From: Pseudomonadota bacterium
GTDB lineage: Bacteria > Pseudomonadota > Alphaproteobacteria > Rhizobiales > Devosiaceae
Direction: 5' to 3'
Length of the DNA stretch: 20,972 bases
Assembly: GCA_023393475.1 (NCBI GenBank)
Contig: JAEWLC010000018.1
Coordinates: 1-20,972, forward strand
Part shown: positions 13,319 to 20,849 of the stretch, piece by piece
Position numbering within the stretch: the stretch's first letter is position 1
Layout of the letters: every line of letters begins with the position of its first letter
Position numbers and translations under genes: made by a program
Notes under the pieces: model-generated
Database searches by the model: none
What the model was told of the DNA's origin: nothing
Seen by the model: only the letters and a program-made list of their open reading frames with translations

Positions 13319-15211
13319 ATGCGCAGTCTGGTCGATCTTCTCGTTCGATTCCGCGACGATGAACGCGGAGTGTTTGCGGTCATCTTCGGCGTCATGGCGA
13401 TTGCACTGGTCGCCTTCGCCGGGGCCGCGGTCGATTACACCCATGTCGAAACGGCGCGAGCGCGGGCGCAGGTCGCGCTCGACTCCGCCGCCCTCGGCCT
13501 GCAGCCGACCATCTTCGCGACGCCGGCTCCCACCTCGGAAGCCCTGAAGGCCCGTGCCCTCGCGCTGCTCAACGAACGACTCGACGATGCCAGCGCGGTC
13601 ACCAATGTCGACGTGGCGATTGCCAACACCGGCAACGGCACGCTGCATCTCGAGGGTACCGTCACGGTCAGCACCGCCTTCGTGCAGCTGGTCGGCATCC
13701 CCTCGATGACGGCCCGCATCGTCTCGGAGGCCACCCGCAAGCGCCTAAACCTCGAAGTCGCGATGGTGCTCGATAACTCGGGCTCCATGGGGCAGCAGAG
13801 CCGCATGACCAACCTGAAGAAGGCGGCCTTGTGCGCAATGAACGTGCTGTACAACGCGCTGGACGAGTGCACGGACGCCAAGGTCAACGCCAGCAACGGC
13901 GTCGCGCCCACCGAGGCCAATATCTGGATCGGCATCGTTCCCTTTACCGGCTTCGTAAATGTCGGCTCCGGCAACAAGAACGCCAGCTGGATGGACACTG
14001 CCGGTCTTTCGAGCATCTCGAACGACAATTTCGACGACGACGACAACGAGGCGACGCCCTACAACGGCACCGTCAATCGCTTCAACCTCTACACCACGAT
14101 GGGCGTCACCTGGCGCGGTTGCGTCGAGGCGCGGCCGTACCCTTTCGATACCGACGACACCGAACCCACCTCTGCGAACCCCGATACGTTGTTCGTGCCG
14201 CAGTTCGCCCCGGATACGCCGGATACCGGCGGCTACGCGAACTCGTACAAGAGCGACAGGCCGAACGCCTGCACCAACAAGGACGCCGGCACCTGGGTTG
14301 AAACCAGCACGAAGACCAATTGCAGCACGCAGACCTACAGCAACTGCGGTAACACGCCCACCGTCGCGCGCACCCAGACTGGATGGAACGGTGCCGCCGT
14401 GAACCCGGCGGCCGCCACCTCGCCGGCGTCCATGCCGGACAAGAACGGCGTGCAGATCACGGCCAACTGCAACACCAGCACCGGCAGCACGCGCACCAGC
14501 ACGAATCCGAACCGCTATCGCCTCACCAGTACCAAGTCCTGTTCGTATCAGTTCTCGGATCGCGTGTTGCAGGAGCGCCTGTGCAAGTACACCAGCGGCG
14601 GTGCCAGCGGCGGCTCGCCCAGCGACGACTGCCCGAGCACGGCGCTGACGCCTCTGACCGCGACCAAGGCGACGATCAAGACCGCCATCGATGCGATGGT
14701 GTCGAACGGTGCGCAGTCGTCCGTGGGCTTCACCAACATCCACCAGGGCGCCATCTGGGGCTACCACATGCTGACCCCCACCGATCCACTCCAGGCCAAG
14801 CCCTACGAGGCGGCGACTTCGAAGGTGATGATCCTGATGACGGACGGCGAGAACACCGTCGACGGCTACGGCTCGAACATGAACAATGCCAACACCTTCC
14901 AGGCCTATGGCTGGCCGGGCACAACCTACAACGGTCGCATTTTCAGCACCGACTACCCGGCGCCCTCATCCGACGCCGAGGTGACCGCGTCGATGGACAG
15001 CCGTGCACTCGAGACGTGCGCTAATGCCAAGGCGGCCGGCATCTCGATCTACACGATCGGCCTCAATGCGCCGAACCAGAAGACCATCGACCTGCTGACC
15101 AACTGCGCCAACACGCCCTCGATGGCCTACTTCCCGACGCAGTCGAGCGAACTGACCAATGTGTTCAAGGAAATCGCGGACCAACTCGCCAACCTGCGCC
15201 TGTCGCAGTAA
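13319..15211 (+). CDS. TadG-like pilus-assembly protein with von Willebrand A domain
   Basis: A 630-aa protein probably anchored in the inner membrane with its bulk in the periplasm or outside. The N-terminus (RFRDDERGVFAVIFGVMAIALVAFAGAAVDY, 10-40) is the TadE/TadG prepilin-like segment: a charged stretch, then one hydrophobic helix. The vWA domain starts at about 145, with the metal site DNSGS (152-156) and TDGEN (508-512), so the domain is split by a long insertion. Residues about 300-445 of this insertion are rich in Thr, Ser, Asn and Cys. Twelve cysteines in all suggest disulfides. No other tad genes are near, so it is an orphan of the Tad/Flp family. The start is ATG 13319; the frame also opens at TTG 13310. 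Its promoter must lie within or before the preceding terminator. Confidence 0.85.
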   Translation: MRSLVDLLVRFRDDERGVFAVIFGVMAIALVAFAGAAVDYTHVETARARAQVALDSAALGLQPTIFATPAPTSEALKARALALLNERLDDASAVTNVDVAIANTGNGTLHLEGTVTVSTAFVQLVGIPSMTARIVSEATRKRLNLEVAMVLDNSGSMGQQSRMTNLKKAALCAMNVLYNALDECTDAKVNASNGVAPTEANIWIGIVPFTGFVNVGSGNKNASWMDTAGLSSISNDNFDDDDNEATPYNGTVNRFNLYTTMGVTWRGCVEARPYPFDTDDTEPTSANPDTLFVPQFAPDTPDTGGYANSYKSDRPNACTNKDAGTWVETSTKTNCSTQTYSNCGNTPTVARTQTGWNGAAVNPAAATSPASMPDKNGVQITANCNTSTGSTRTSTNPNRYRLTSTKSCSYQFSDRVLQERLCKYTSGGASGGSPSDDCPSTALTPLTATKATIKTAIDAMVSNGAQSSVGFTNIHQGAIWGYHMLTPTDPLQAKPYEAATSKVMILMTDGENTVDGYGSNMNNANTFQAYGWPGTTYNGRIFSTDYPAPSSDAEVTASMDSRALETCANAKAAGISIYTIGLNAPNQKTIDLLTNCANTPSMAYFPTQSSELTNVFKEIADQLANLRLSQ

Positions 15212-15223
15212 GGCCAGCGCCCG

Positions 15224-15448
15224 CTAGTTCGCGAGGACGAACCGCTTGCCGCCCGGAAAGGCGGCAAGCGCCGCTTCCTGCTCACGCTCGGTCAGGCCTT
15301 CGAAGGTGATCACCATGATCGCCTCGGGCTCATCCTTGGGGGTGACATGGGGAACCTGGCGAGCCATGGGACGCACGCGGCCCCCGAGTGCCAGGCGGGC
15401 GCGCAGGTTTGCCTCGGCCGGTGTCAGATACGAAACGCGACGGTCCAT
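15224..15448 (-). CDS. 74-aa protein of unknown function
   Basis: The frame begins MDRRVSYLTPAEANLRARLA and ends in TEREQEAALAAFPGGKRFVLAN. ATG 15448 has an excellent Shine-Dalgarno, GGAGGGG, with 8 nt spacing, which also decides the start over a longer frame to 16000. The protein is mixed and soluble, with no signal peptide or membrane segment. The middle (EAIMVITFEGLTEREQ) could be a strand and helix. I recognise no family. It lies 77 nt downstream of the DUF2147 gene on the same strand and ends only 12 nt from the convergent TadG-like gene. Confidence 0.7.
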   Translation of the reverse strand: MDRRVSYLTPAEANLRARLALGGRVRPMARQVPHVTPKDEPEAIMVITFEGLTEREQEAALAAFPGGKRFVLAN

Positions 15449-15525
15449 GCGCTGAGCCCCTCCAATGGGCAGCGCAACAACGCGGTGCAGACGGCGCGGG
15501 TTGCCGTTGTTTGGGACTTTCCCGA

Positions 15526-15918
15526 TCATATCCGCGTCAACTCGAACTTCTGGCACAAGGCGCCCTTGCACCCGTTGATGGTGATGGTGTTGCCATCGAC
15601 GAGGGTCAGCGTGCCCTTGACGACTTCGCCCATGTACTCGGCGCTGCCGCGCCACTTGTTCTCGAGCGCGCGCTTGGCGTCGCGCAGCACATAGCTGTTG
15701 AGGTAGGGCAGGTTGTCCGGCGTCCGGGCATCCTCGCGCAGCCACACCAGCTTGGCGCAGACCTGCGTGCCGTCGCCGCAGAGCGATACTTCGAAGCGGG
15801 ATTCCCCGGACACGGTCTGCCAGGTCCCGGCCGGCGACTGCGCGGCGAGCGCCGGCGTCAGCGACACGGCGGCAGTGGCGATGAAGGCGAGTGCTGCAAT
15901 CGAAGTGCGGATGGTCAT
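15526..15918 (-). CDS. Secreted DUF2147 family protein
   Basis: A 130-aa periplasmic protein of unknown function. Residues 1-26 are a signal peptide (MTIRTSIAALAFIATAAVSL, then a TPALA cleavage site). The mature part begins AGTWQTVSGESRFEVSLCGDGTQVCAKLVWL, the beta-rich DUF2147 pattern of 'G.W' followed by 'I..C.....C..I..L'. It contains four cysteines in the mature chain (two in SLCGDGTQVC and two in INGCKGALC), probably forming two disulfides. The start is ATG 15918, with GGGGGGA at 5 nt; six extra residues to 15936 are rejected. Related proteins are typically about 110-150 aa. Confidence 0.82.
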   Translation of the reverse strand: MTIRTSIAALAFIATAAVSLTPALAAQSPAGTWQTVSGESRFEVSLCGDGTQVCAKLVWLREDARTPDNLPYLNSYVLRDAKRALENKWRGSAEYMGEVVKGTLTLVDGNTITINGCKGALCQKFELTRI

Positions 15919-16011
15919 CTTGTCCCCCCGGGGCAAAGGTGAATGAAGTGTTGACGTGAGGTGTGGGCGGTTCGGCCTTAACCCAGCGCCAACGCTCCAT
16001 TCAGTTGCCGT

Positions 16012-16548
16012 TCATGCGGAAAGCAGCCCCCGAACCAGTTCCATCCGCTCGCCGAGGGGCAGGGCGGGGATGCGCACCAGTTCGAAGCCGAACCGCTCGT
16101 AGGCCGCGACGTGGAACGCCTCGAACCGTTGCGACTCCTCGAGCGAGATTCGCCGCGCCTCGGTATGGGTGATGAAGCCGAGCAGCTCGACGAACAGCAC
16201 GCGGCGCTCGAACTGCCGCGCCGTGAGGCTCTCCGCGATCGCCTGTTCGAGGAGGGCCGGCACCGGGTGCTCCAGATATTCCGCCAGCGCCAGCGTGCAG
16301 ATCACCGACCGGTCGGACACCCGCACGGCGCCGGTCGCCGGTTTCGCCATTCGTTGCACCTGCAGCCGCGCGATGTGCTCGGTGAAATCCGGCAGCGTAT
16401 GCGGTTCGGCGATGCCGAGCCCTTGCTGCAGCGCAATCACGTCGGTCGCCGCCTCTTCGACGATGTCGATGCCATCCACCTCGAGCTGACGGAGGATAAG
16501 CGTCTTGCCGGCGCCCGGGGCGCCGGTGAGGATGATTTCGCGGGCCAT
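16012..16548 (-). CDS. AAA-family ATPase (AAA_28-like P-loop kinase/ATPase)
   Basis: A 178-aa cytosolic P-loop protein. Walker A is GAPGAGKT (9-16), directly after the first strand. IDIVEEAATDVI (27-38) and VSDRSVICTLALAEYL (about 78-93) match the layout of the AAA_28 family of small predicted ATPases or nucleotide kinases. VLFVELLGFITHTEARRISLEESQRFEAFHVAAYERFGFELVRIP fits the lid and adenine-binding region. The real substrate is unknown. The start is ATG 16548 with AGGAG 6 nt upstream. It is on the same strand as DUF2147 and the 74-aa gene, with gaps of 93 and 77 nt, so a loose operon is possible. Confidence 0.82.
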   Translation of the reverse strand: MAREIILTGAPGAGKTLILRQLEVDGIDIVEEAATDVIALQQGLGIAEPHTLPDFTEHIARLQVQRMAKPATGAVRVSDRSVICTLALAEYLEHPVPALLEQAIAESLTARQFERRVLFVELLGFITHTEARRISLEESQRFEAFHVAAYERFGFELVRIPALPLGERMELVRGLLSA

Positions 16549-16675
16549 GCCTCGCTCCTGATGTAAGTGGGGACGCCGCGCACGGACCTGTGGCGGCGGG
16601 AGACTCGGTCAGTCAGGGGGATGCGCCGGGTGCCTGGCCAGTGCCGACGGGGAGGGGCGCCCGATAACGATGCAC

Positions 16676-16727
16676 CCGCCGCCGCCGGGCGTCAACCGCC
16701 AGGCGACCGCCGCCGCCGGGCGTCAAC
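16676..16727. repeat. Two 21-bp direct repeats, period 31
   Basis: The copies at 16676-16696 and 16707-16727 are identical, each made of a CCG-type run followed by GGGCGTCAAC. The 10-nt spacer begins CGCCAGGCGA, and the bases after the second copy (GGCCAA) resemble it. Confidence 0.65.
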
Positions 16728-16804
16728 GGCCAATCTGCCCGCGCTGCATCCCTAGACAAAAATCTTAAGGCGCGCCAATCCCATAGCATCCGTTTGCGTA
16801 ATCG

Positions 16805-16826
16805 GAAGGCACATTTTGGTGCCTTC
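16805..16826 (+). promoter_or_regulatory. 8-bp hairpin in the leader of the SDR-like gene
   Basis: GAAGGCAC (16805-16812), loop ATTTTG, GTGCCTTC (16819-16826). The GGTGCCTT part is repeated at 16832-16839, so the left arm could pair with either copy. It lies 86 nt before the ATG and may be a leader structure or a terminator remnant. Confidence 0.4.
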
Positions 16827-16912
16827 TTGCTGGTGCCTTTGCCGCTGCCTAGCTGTCATCCCGCGGGACCGGCGCCGCAGCTTCTGCCGGTAGCGGATTG
16901 GGATAAGCACAT

Positions 16913-17605
16913 ATGTCAAAAACCATCATCGTCGTCGGGTTCGGCCCCGGCATTTCCACCGGCGTTGCCGAAACCTTTGGCGCACGCGGCTTCAAAGTCG
17001 CCCTGGTCGGGCGCAGTCGTGAGCGGCTTGACGCCGGCGTTGCCGAGCTCAAGGCGAAGGGCATAACCGCCGGTGCCTATGTCGCCGACGCTGGCGACCC
17101 CGCCGCCATCGCCGCCGCGGTTGCCGCCGTCAGGGCCGATTTCGGCTCTATCGCCGCGATCCAGTGGAACGCCTACGGCAATGGCGTCGGTGGCGATCTG
17201 GTTGCCGCCGACCCCGCCGAGATCGGCGGTGTGTTCGATGTCGCCATCACCGGCCTTCTTGCTGCTGTGCAGGCGGCCCGGGCCGATCTCGCAGCCAACA
17301 AGGGCGCGGTGCTCATCACCAACGGCGCCTTCGGCGAACTCGATCCGCAGATCGATCAGTACGCGGTGGCCAGCAACAACATGGGCCTCTCCCTCGCCAA
17401 CGCCGCCAAGCACAAGCTGGTCGGCCTCCTCGCCGCCAAGCTGAAGGACGACGGCATCCACGTCGCCGAAGTGATGATCGCCGGCAGCATCAAGGGCACT
17501 GCATGGGCCGAAGGCAACCCGGCCCCGATCGAGCCGTCGCATGTCGGCCAGACCTTCTTCGACCTCTACGACAAGCGAGCGGAAAACTACGCGCGCCTCG
17601 CCTGA
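16913..17605 (+). CDS. Short-chain dehydrogenase/reductase-like protein lacking the catalytic Tyr
   Basis: A 230-aa Rossmann-fold protein. The nucleotide-binding loop is GFGPGIS (9-15), followed by VALVGRSRERLD (29-40) and ADAGDP (58-63), as in NADP-binding SDRs. WNAYG (85-89) stands at the NNAG position. In classical SDRs the catalytic motif is YxxxK; here the aligned stretch is ANAAK (162-166), so Lys166 remains and the Tyr is Ala. The catalytic Ser position (LITNGAFG, 134-141) also has no Ser. It may bind NAD(P) without the normal oxidoreductase chemistry, or use another route. ATG 16913 follows GGGATAAG, a weak site. A strong hairpin follows the stop, and the tRNA-His gene is convergent. 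Confidence 0.85.
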   Translation: MSKTIIVVGFGPGISTGVAETFGARGFKVALVGRSRERLDAGVAELKAKGITAGAYVADAGDPAAIAAAVAAVRADFGSIAAIQWNAYGNGVGGDLVAADPAEIGGVFDVAITGLLAAVQAARADLAANKGAVLITNGAFGELDPQIDQYAVASNNMGLSLANAAKHKLVGLLAAKLKDDGIHVAEVMIAGSIKGTAWAEGNPAPIEPSHVGQTFFDLYDKRAENYARLA

Positions 17606-17613
17606 CCCATTGC

Positions 17614-17641
17614 GGGGGTCGCGGCAAAACCGCGACCTCCC
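17614..17641 (+). terminator. Strong hairpin between the SDR-like gene and tRNA-His
   Basis: GGTCGCGG (17617-17624), loop CAAAA, CCGCGACC (17630-17637). It is extended by GGG/CCC after a one-base bulge (T17638). It lies 9 nt after the TGA. There is no T tract in either direction, but it probably ends transcription from one or both convergent genes. Confidence 0.6.
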
Positions 17642-17698
17642 CCAAGGCGGGCGGCGACGAGTCTCGCTTTTGGGAACTGGCTGCCGGGCCAATCCTCA

Positions 17699-17718
17699 CC
17701 CCAAGTCCTCGGACTGGG
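17699..17718 (-). terminator. Imperfect hairpin just after tRNA-His
   Basis: CCCAAGTCC and GGACTGGG pair around TC with one bulge. It lies immediately 3' of the tRNA CCA on the minus strand and is a likely processing or termination structure. There is no T tract. Confidence 0.35.
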
Positions 17719-17795
17719 TGGTACCGCCTCCCCGGATCGAACGGGGGACCTCTAGATCCACAATCTAGCGCTCTAACCAACTGAGCTAAGGCGGC
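17719..17795 (-). tRNA. tRNA-His (GTG), A73 type
   Basis: A complete 77-nt cloverleaf read on the minus strand. The acceptor GCCGCCT pairs with AGGCGGT, giving a G1:U72 wobble (G at 17795, T72 from 17723). The D stem is GCTC/GAGC, the anticodon stem CTAGA/TCTAG, and the loop TTGTGGA contains anticodon GTG, which reads His codons. The T stem is CCCCG/CGGGG with the loop TTCGATC. The discriminator is A73 (from 17722), and CCA is encoded. Most bacterial tRNA-His have C73 paired with an extra G-1. Here a G is encoded at -1 (17796) but it faces A73 and cannot pair. This is the alphaproteobacterial variant that goes with the divergent HisRS. A good promoter lies just upstream. Confidence 0.97.
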
Positions 17796-17811
17796 CCGGC
17801 AAGCGCGGCGG

Positions 17812-17840
17812 ACCATAGTTTCACTCGCCCCACCTTGCAA
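17812..17840 (-). promoter_or_regulatory. Sigma-70-type promoter of tRNA-His
   Basis: On the minus strand, TTGCAA (17835-17840), a 17-nt spacer, then TATGGT (17812-17817). The start would fall about 8-10 nt before the tRNA 5' end, giving a short leader for RNase P. Confidence 0.65.
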
Positions 17841-18035
17841 GCGTCGATTTACGCGATTTTCAGGCCCCGGCCGCGACCTTTTGGTCAACGTCCGGACGCT
17901 TAACCATCGGCACCGATTGGGGCCTGCGTTTCGCCCCCGGAGGTAGACCGCGCGGGGGCCTCGGGATATTTAGAGATCATTAAGTTCCGAGTACGCTTTG
18001 TCCCTAATTGGCACAGAGCTTGATGAGAGTAATGC

Positions 18036-20849
18036 GTGGACGCCGACTGGATCAGAACCCCGACCGCCGCCCTGGTGCTTGTGCACTGGGCGGATGCGCG
18101 TCCCGCCTGGTTGTGGTCCCAGGACGGCGAAACGCTGCTATGGCGTAACGACGCCGCGCGGTTCTTCCACGGCCGGATCAAGAAGCACGGCGTCAAGCTG
18201 GCGCCGGATGCGGTGCCGATCAAGGGCCAGATCGCGCGCCTGATCCGCCTCGGCTCGATGGGCCGGCCGAGCCTCAGCCGCATCCAGTTCCTCGCCGGCG
18301 AGCGCCCGATCTCCACCACCTGCACCTGCACGCCGCTCGACCTGGGGCAGGGGAGCATCGGCCTCCTCATCGTCGGTGTCGATCCGATCGAGCCGGAACT
18401 GCTCGAGGCGCGCGACCTTGCCGTCCCGCCATCGACCGACCTCTTTCCGCGCGGCTCCGAAATCCTCCTCGTCAACGAGGACGGCCAGATCACCGATGGC
18501 ACCAGCCACGCGCTCGAGCACTATGCGCCGGTGATCGAGAGCGAGGGGCTGCCCGAGGCGGCTGACGGCGATGGCGTCGAAATCGCGGGCGAGTCGCTGC
18601 GCTTCACGCGCTTCACCGCCAGCCCGCACGACGCCATGCTGCTCTTGTTCGAGCGCGGTAACGCGGCCGATGCCGCCCCGCGCAGCATCGCCAAAATCCG
18701 CGCCGACGAGGGCGAGGCGGCGAGCGACGAGGACACGGTCGCGCCCGTCGCAACTGAGCCTTCCGAACCCATGCTGCCCCTTGGCCTGCCGCCGGCCGAG
18801 CAGGCCGACGACGAACCGGTCCTCGCCGAGGAGGAGAACTGGGTCGAGCCCATCGCGCCCGCTACCGACTCTGATGGCACGCTGTCCTCGCTCTTCGACC
18901 GCCTCGTCGACGACGAAACCCTCTACGCCCCGCTCACCGCTGGTGACGAGCACTTCGCCGGCCCGCCGCCCGAGCCGGTGGGAGAAGTCCTCCGCGCCAG
19001 CGAACCGGTCGCGGACACCGAAACCCAGCCGGAACTCGTCGCGCCCGAGCAGCCCGAACCCGTTGCGCCGGCCGAACCCGATGTCATCGCCGCCCTGATC
19101 GACTATGCCGACGAGGAGCCGGAACAGGCCCCCACAACCTGGCGCGTCATCGGCCGCGGCTTCGCTGCCGCCGACACCACGGCGTCGCAGACCGAAGCCC
19201 AGGCGCCTGAGGCCACTGAGCCGGTCGCGCTTGTGGCGGAGACGGTGGTCGAAGCATCGGCCCCGACCGAGCTGGCCTCGACAGAGCCCGCGCCGGCCGA
19301 GCCCACTTCCACCGCGCCCGACGCCGAGGCGGTCGAGCGCGTCTCGCGCTACAATTTCGACGAGTTGAGCCGCATCCTGTCGGACCGGGTGAACCAGGGC
19401 ACCCCGACGCGCAGCGAGGAGCCGGAAGCCGAGCCGGCCCAGCCCGCGCATGAAGGCGCGCTGATCAACCTGACCGGCGAGACCTTCATCCTCAACCGCC
19501 TGCCGCTCGGCATCCTGGTGTTCCGCGACCAGCAGGTGCTGTTCGCCAACCGAGCGCTGACCGACCTCACCGGCTACGAGAGCATCGAGAGCCTGCGCGC
19601 TGCCGGCCTCACTGCCATCTTCCCGTCCGAGGAAACCGGCGGCCCGGTCACCCGGCTGGTCAAGCGCGACGGCTCGCTCGCCGCCGTCAGCGCCCGCCTG
19701 CAGTCGATTACCTGGCACGGCCGTCCCGCGCTGATGCTCTCGGCGGCCGCCTCCGAAACCCGCATCGGGCACGAGGCAGCGGTCCGCACCTTTGCCGAAC
19801 TCGCCGCCGAGATCAGCGACGATGGCTTCATCGCCGCCGACCGCGCCGGTATCGTCACCACGGTGTCGCTCCATGGCCGCATCGTCCTCGGCCTCACCGA
19901 GGAAGAGATCGTCGGCCGCCCGCTCGCCGCCTTCGTCGAACCCGGCCAGCTGGGTGACCTCAAGACCTTCCTCGAACGCCCGGCCCGCTTCGCCGAAACC
20001 GCCCGGCCTGCCATCCTCTTTTCCGGCGCCAGCGCCAATGTCCGCCTCAGCCTCTTCGCCGAAGGCCAGGCCGGCATCGTCACCGGCTATTTCGCGCTGC
20101 TGCGCAAGCTTCCCGCCCCGCTCACCACCGCGGCGCCACCAAAATCCCAGGCTGCCGAAGATGTCGAGCCCTCGATGCTCCGCCGCGTCAGCCAGAGCGT
20201 GCGCCGCCCGCTCAACGCGGTGATCGGCTTTGCCGACCTGATCCGCGACAGCGCCGATGCCGAGCGCACCACCGAATACGCCCAGGATATCAAGACCGCC
20301 GGCACCGAGATCGCCAATCTCGTCGACGAACTCGACGAATACGCTCGCCTGCGCGAGGGCCGCTACCCCGCCGCGCCGGATGATCTCGATCTCGCGAGCC
20401 TGCTCGAAAGCTGCCTCGCGCGGGTCCGCAAGCAGGCCGGCGAGGCCCGCGTGCTCGTGCGCAGCGCCGTGTCCGAGCGCCTGCCGCGCATCACCGCCGA
20501 TCGCGCCTCGCTGACCCAGGGCATCCTGAACCTTCTCGCCAGCGCCATCGACCAGACCCCGGTGGGCGGTTCGGTAATCCTCTCGGCCCAGCGCGACGAC
20601 GATGGCGCCGTCATCGTCAACGTCCGCGATGGCGGCGAGACCCGCCGCGACCTCGGCGAGCGCTTCGTCGTCTTCCGCGACGGCACCGGCAAGGACGGCG
20701 AGGCTTTGCAGCCTGTCCGCTCGAGCGTCGGCCTCGCGCTGACCCGCTCGCTGCTGGCGGTGAACGCGCTCAAGCTGTCGGTCGATCCCCTGGTCGGCAC
20801 CGGCAACATGTTCTCGCTCCTCATCCCCGCCGACCTCGTTCGCGAATAG
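18036..20849 (+). CDS. PAS-containing histidine-kinase-like protein, probable pseudokinase
   Basis: A 937-aa cytoplasmic protein with no membrane segment or signal peptide. Residues 1-150 form an N-terminal globular part (WADARPAWLWSQDGETLLWRND) that may be a degenerate PAS. About 220-470 is a long acidic Pro/Glu/Ala linker. PAS domains follow at about 476-575 (NRLPLGILVFRDQQVLFANRAL) and 582-688. The dimerisation helix reads RRVSQSVRRPLNAVIGFADLI. The canonical H-box His is Gln720 (codon CAG at 20193-20195). The ATP-binding domain (about 815-935) is also altered: the N-box is NLLASAID, with Ser836 for Asn; the G1 box is DGGET; the G2 box is SSVGLAL. The sequence is otherwise in frame and well conserved, so it is probably a scaffold or sensor, as with the Tyr-bearing DivL of Caulobacter. 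The start is GTG 18036, with GAGAG about 7 nt upstream. Confidence 0.88.
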   Translation: MDADWIRTPTAALVLVHWADARPAWLWSQDGETLLWRNDAARFFHGRIKKHGVKLAPDAVPIKGQIARLIRLGSMGRPSLSRIQFLAGERPISTTCTCTPLDLGQGSIGLLIVGVDPIEPELLEARDLAVPPSTDLFPRGSEILLVNEDGQITDGTSHALEHYAPVIESEGLPEAADGDGVEIAGESLRFTRFTASPHDAMLLLFERGNAADAAPRSIAKIRADEGEAASDEDTVAPVATEPSEPMLPLGLPPAEQADDEPVLAEEENWVEPIAPATDSDGTLSSLFDRLVDDETLYAPLTAGDEHFAGPPPEPVGEVLRASEPVADTETQPELVAPEQPEPVAPAEPDVIAALIDYADEEPEQAPTTWRVIGRGFAAADTTASQTEAQAPEATEPVALVAETVVEASAPTELASTEPAPAEPTSTAPDAEAVERVSRYNFDELSRILSDRVNQGTPTRSEEPEAEPAQPAHEGALINLTGETFILNRLPLGILVFRDQQVLFANRALTDLTGYESIESLRAAGLTAIFPSEETGGPVTRLVKRDGSLAAVSARLQSITWHGRPALMLSAAASETRIGHEAAVRTFAELAAEISDDGFIAADRAGIVTTVSLHGRIVLGLTEEEIVGRPLAAFVEPGQLGDLKTFLERPARFAETARPAILFSGASANVRLSLFAEGQAGIVTGYFALLRKLPAPLTTAAPPKSQAAEDVEPSMLRRVSQSVRRPLNAVIGFADLIRDSADAERTTEYAQDIKTAGTEIANLVDELDEYARLREGRYPAAPDDLDLASLLESCLARVRKQAGEARVLVRSAVSERLPRITADRASLTQGILNLLASAIDQTPVGGSVILSAQRDDDGAVIVNVRDGGETRRDLGERFVVFRDGTGKDGEALQPVRSSVGLALTRSLLAVNALKLSVDPLVGTGNMFSLLIPADLVRE

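Larger units (their letters stand above)
16549..16912. other. 364-nt divergent intergenic region
   Basis: This is the space between the minus-strand AAA ATPase and the plus-strand SDR-like gene. It contains a 21-bp direct repeat (16676-16696 and 16707-16727) and a perfect hairpin (16805-16826), described separately. No convincing frame is visible. It must hold the promoters of both flanking genes, but I see no strong -35/-10 pair. Confidence 0.5.

Noticed and set aside
16676..16727. CRISPR-like repeats
   Set aside because: There are only two copies with a 10-nt GC-rich spacer, and no cas genes nearby.
18009..18026. TGGCAC-N5-TTGAT resembling a sigma-54 promoter before the kinase gene
   Set aside because: The invariant C of the -12 GC is A here, and the site is only about 12 nt before the start codon, leaving almost no leader.
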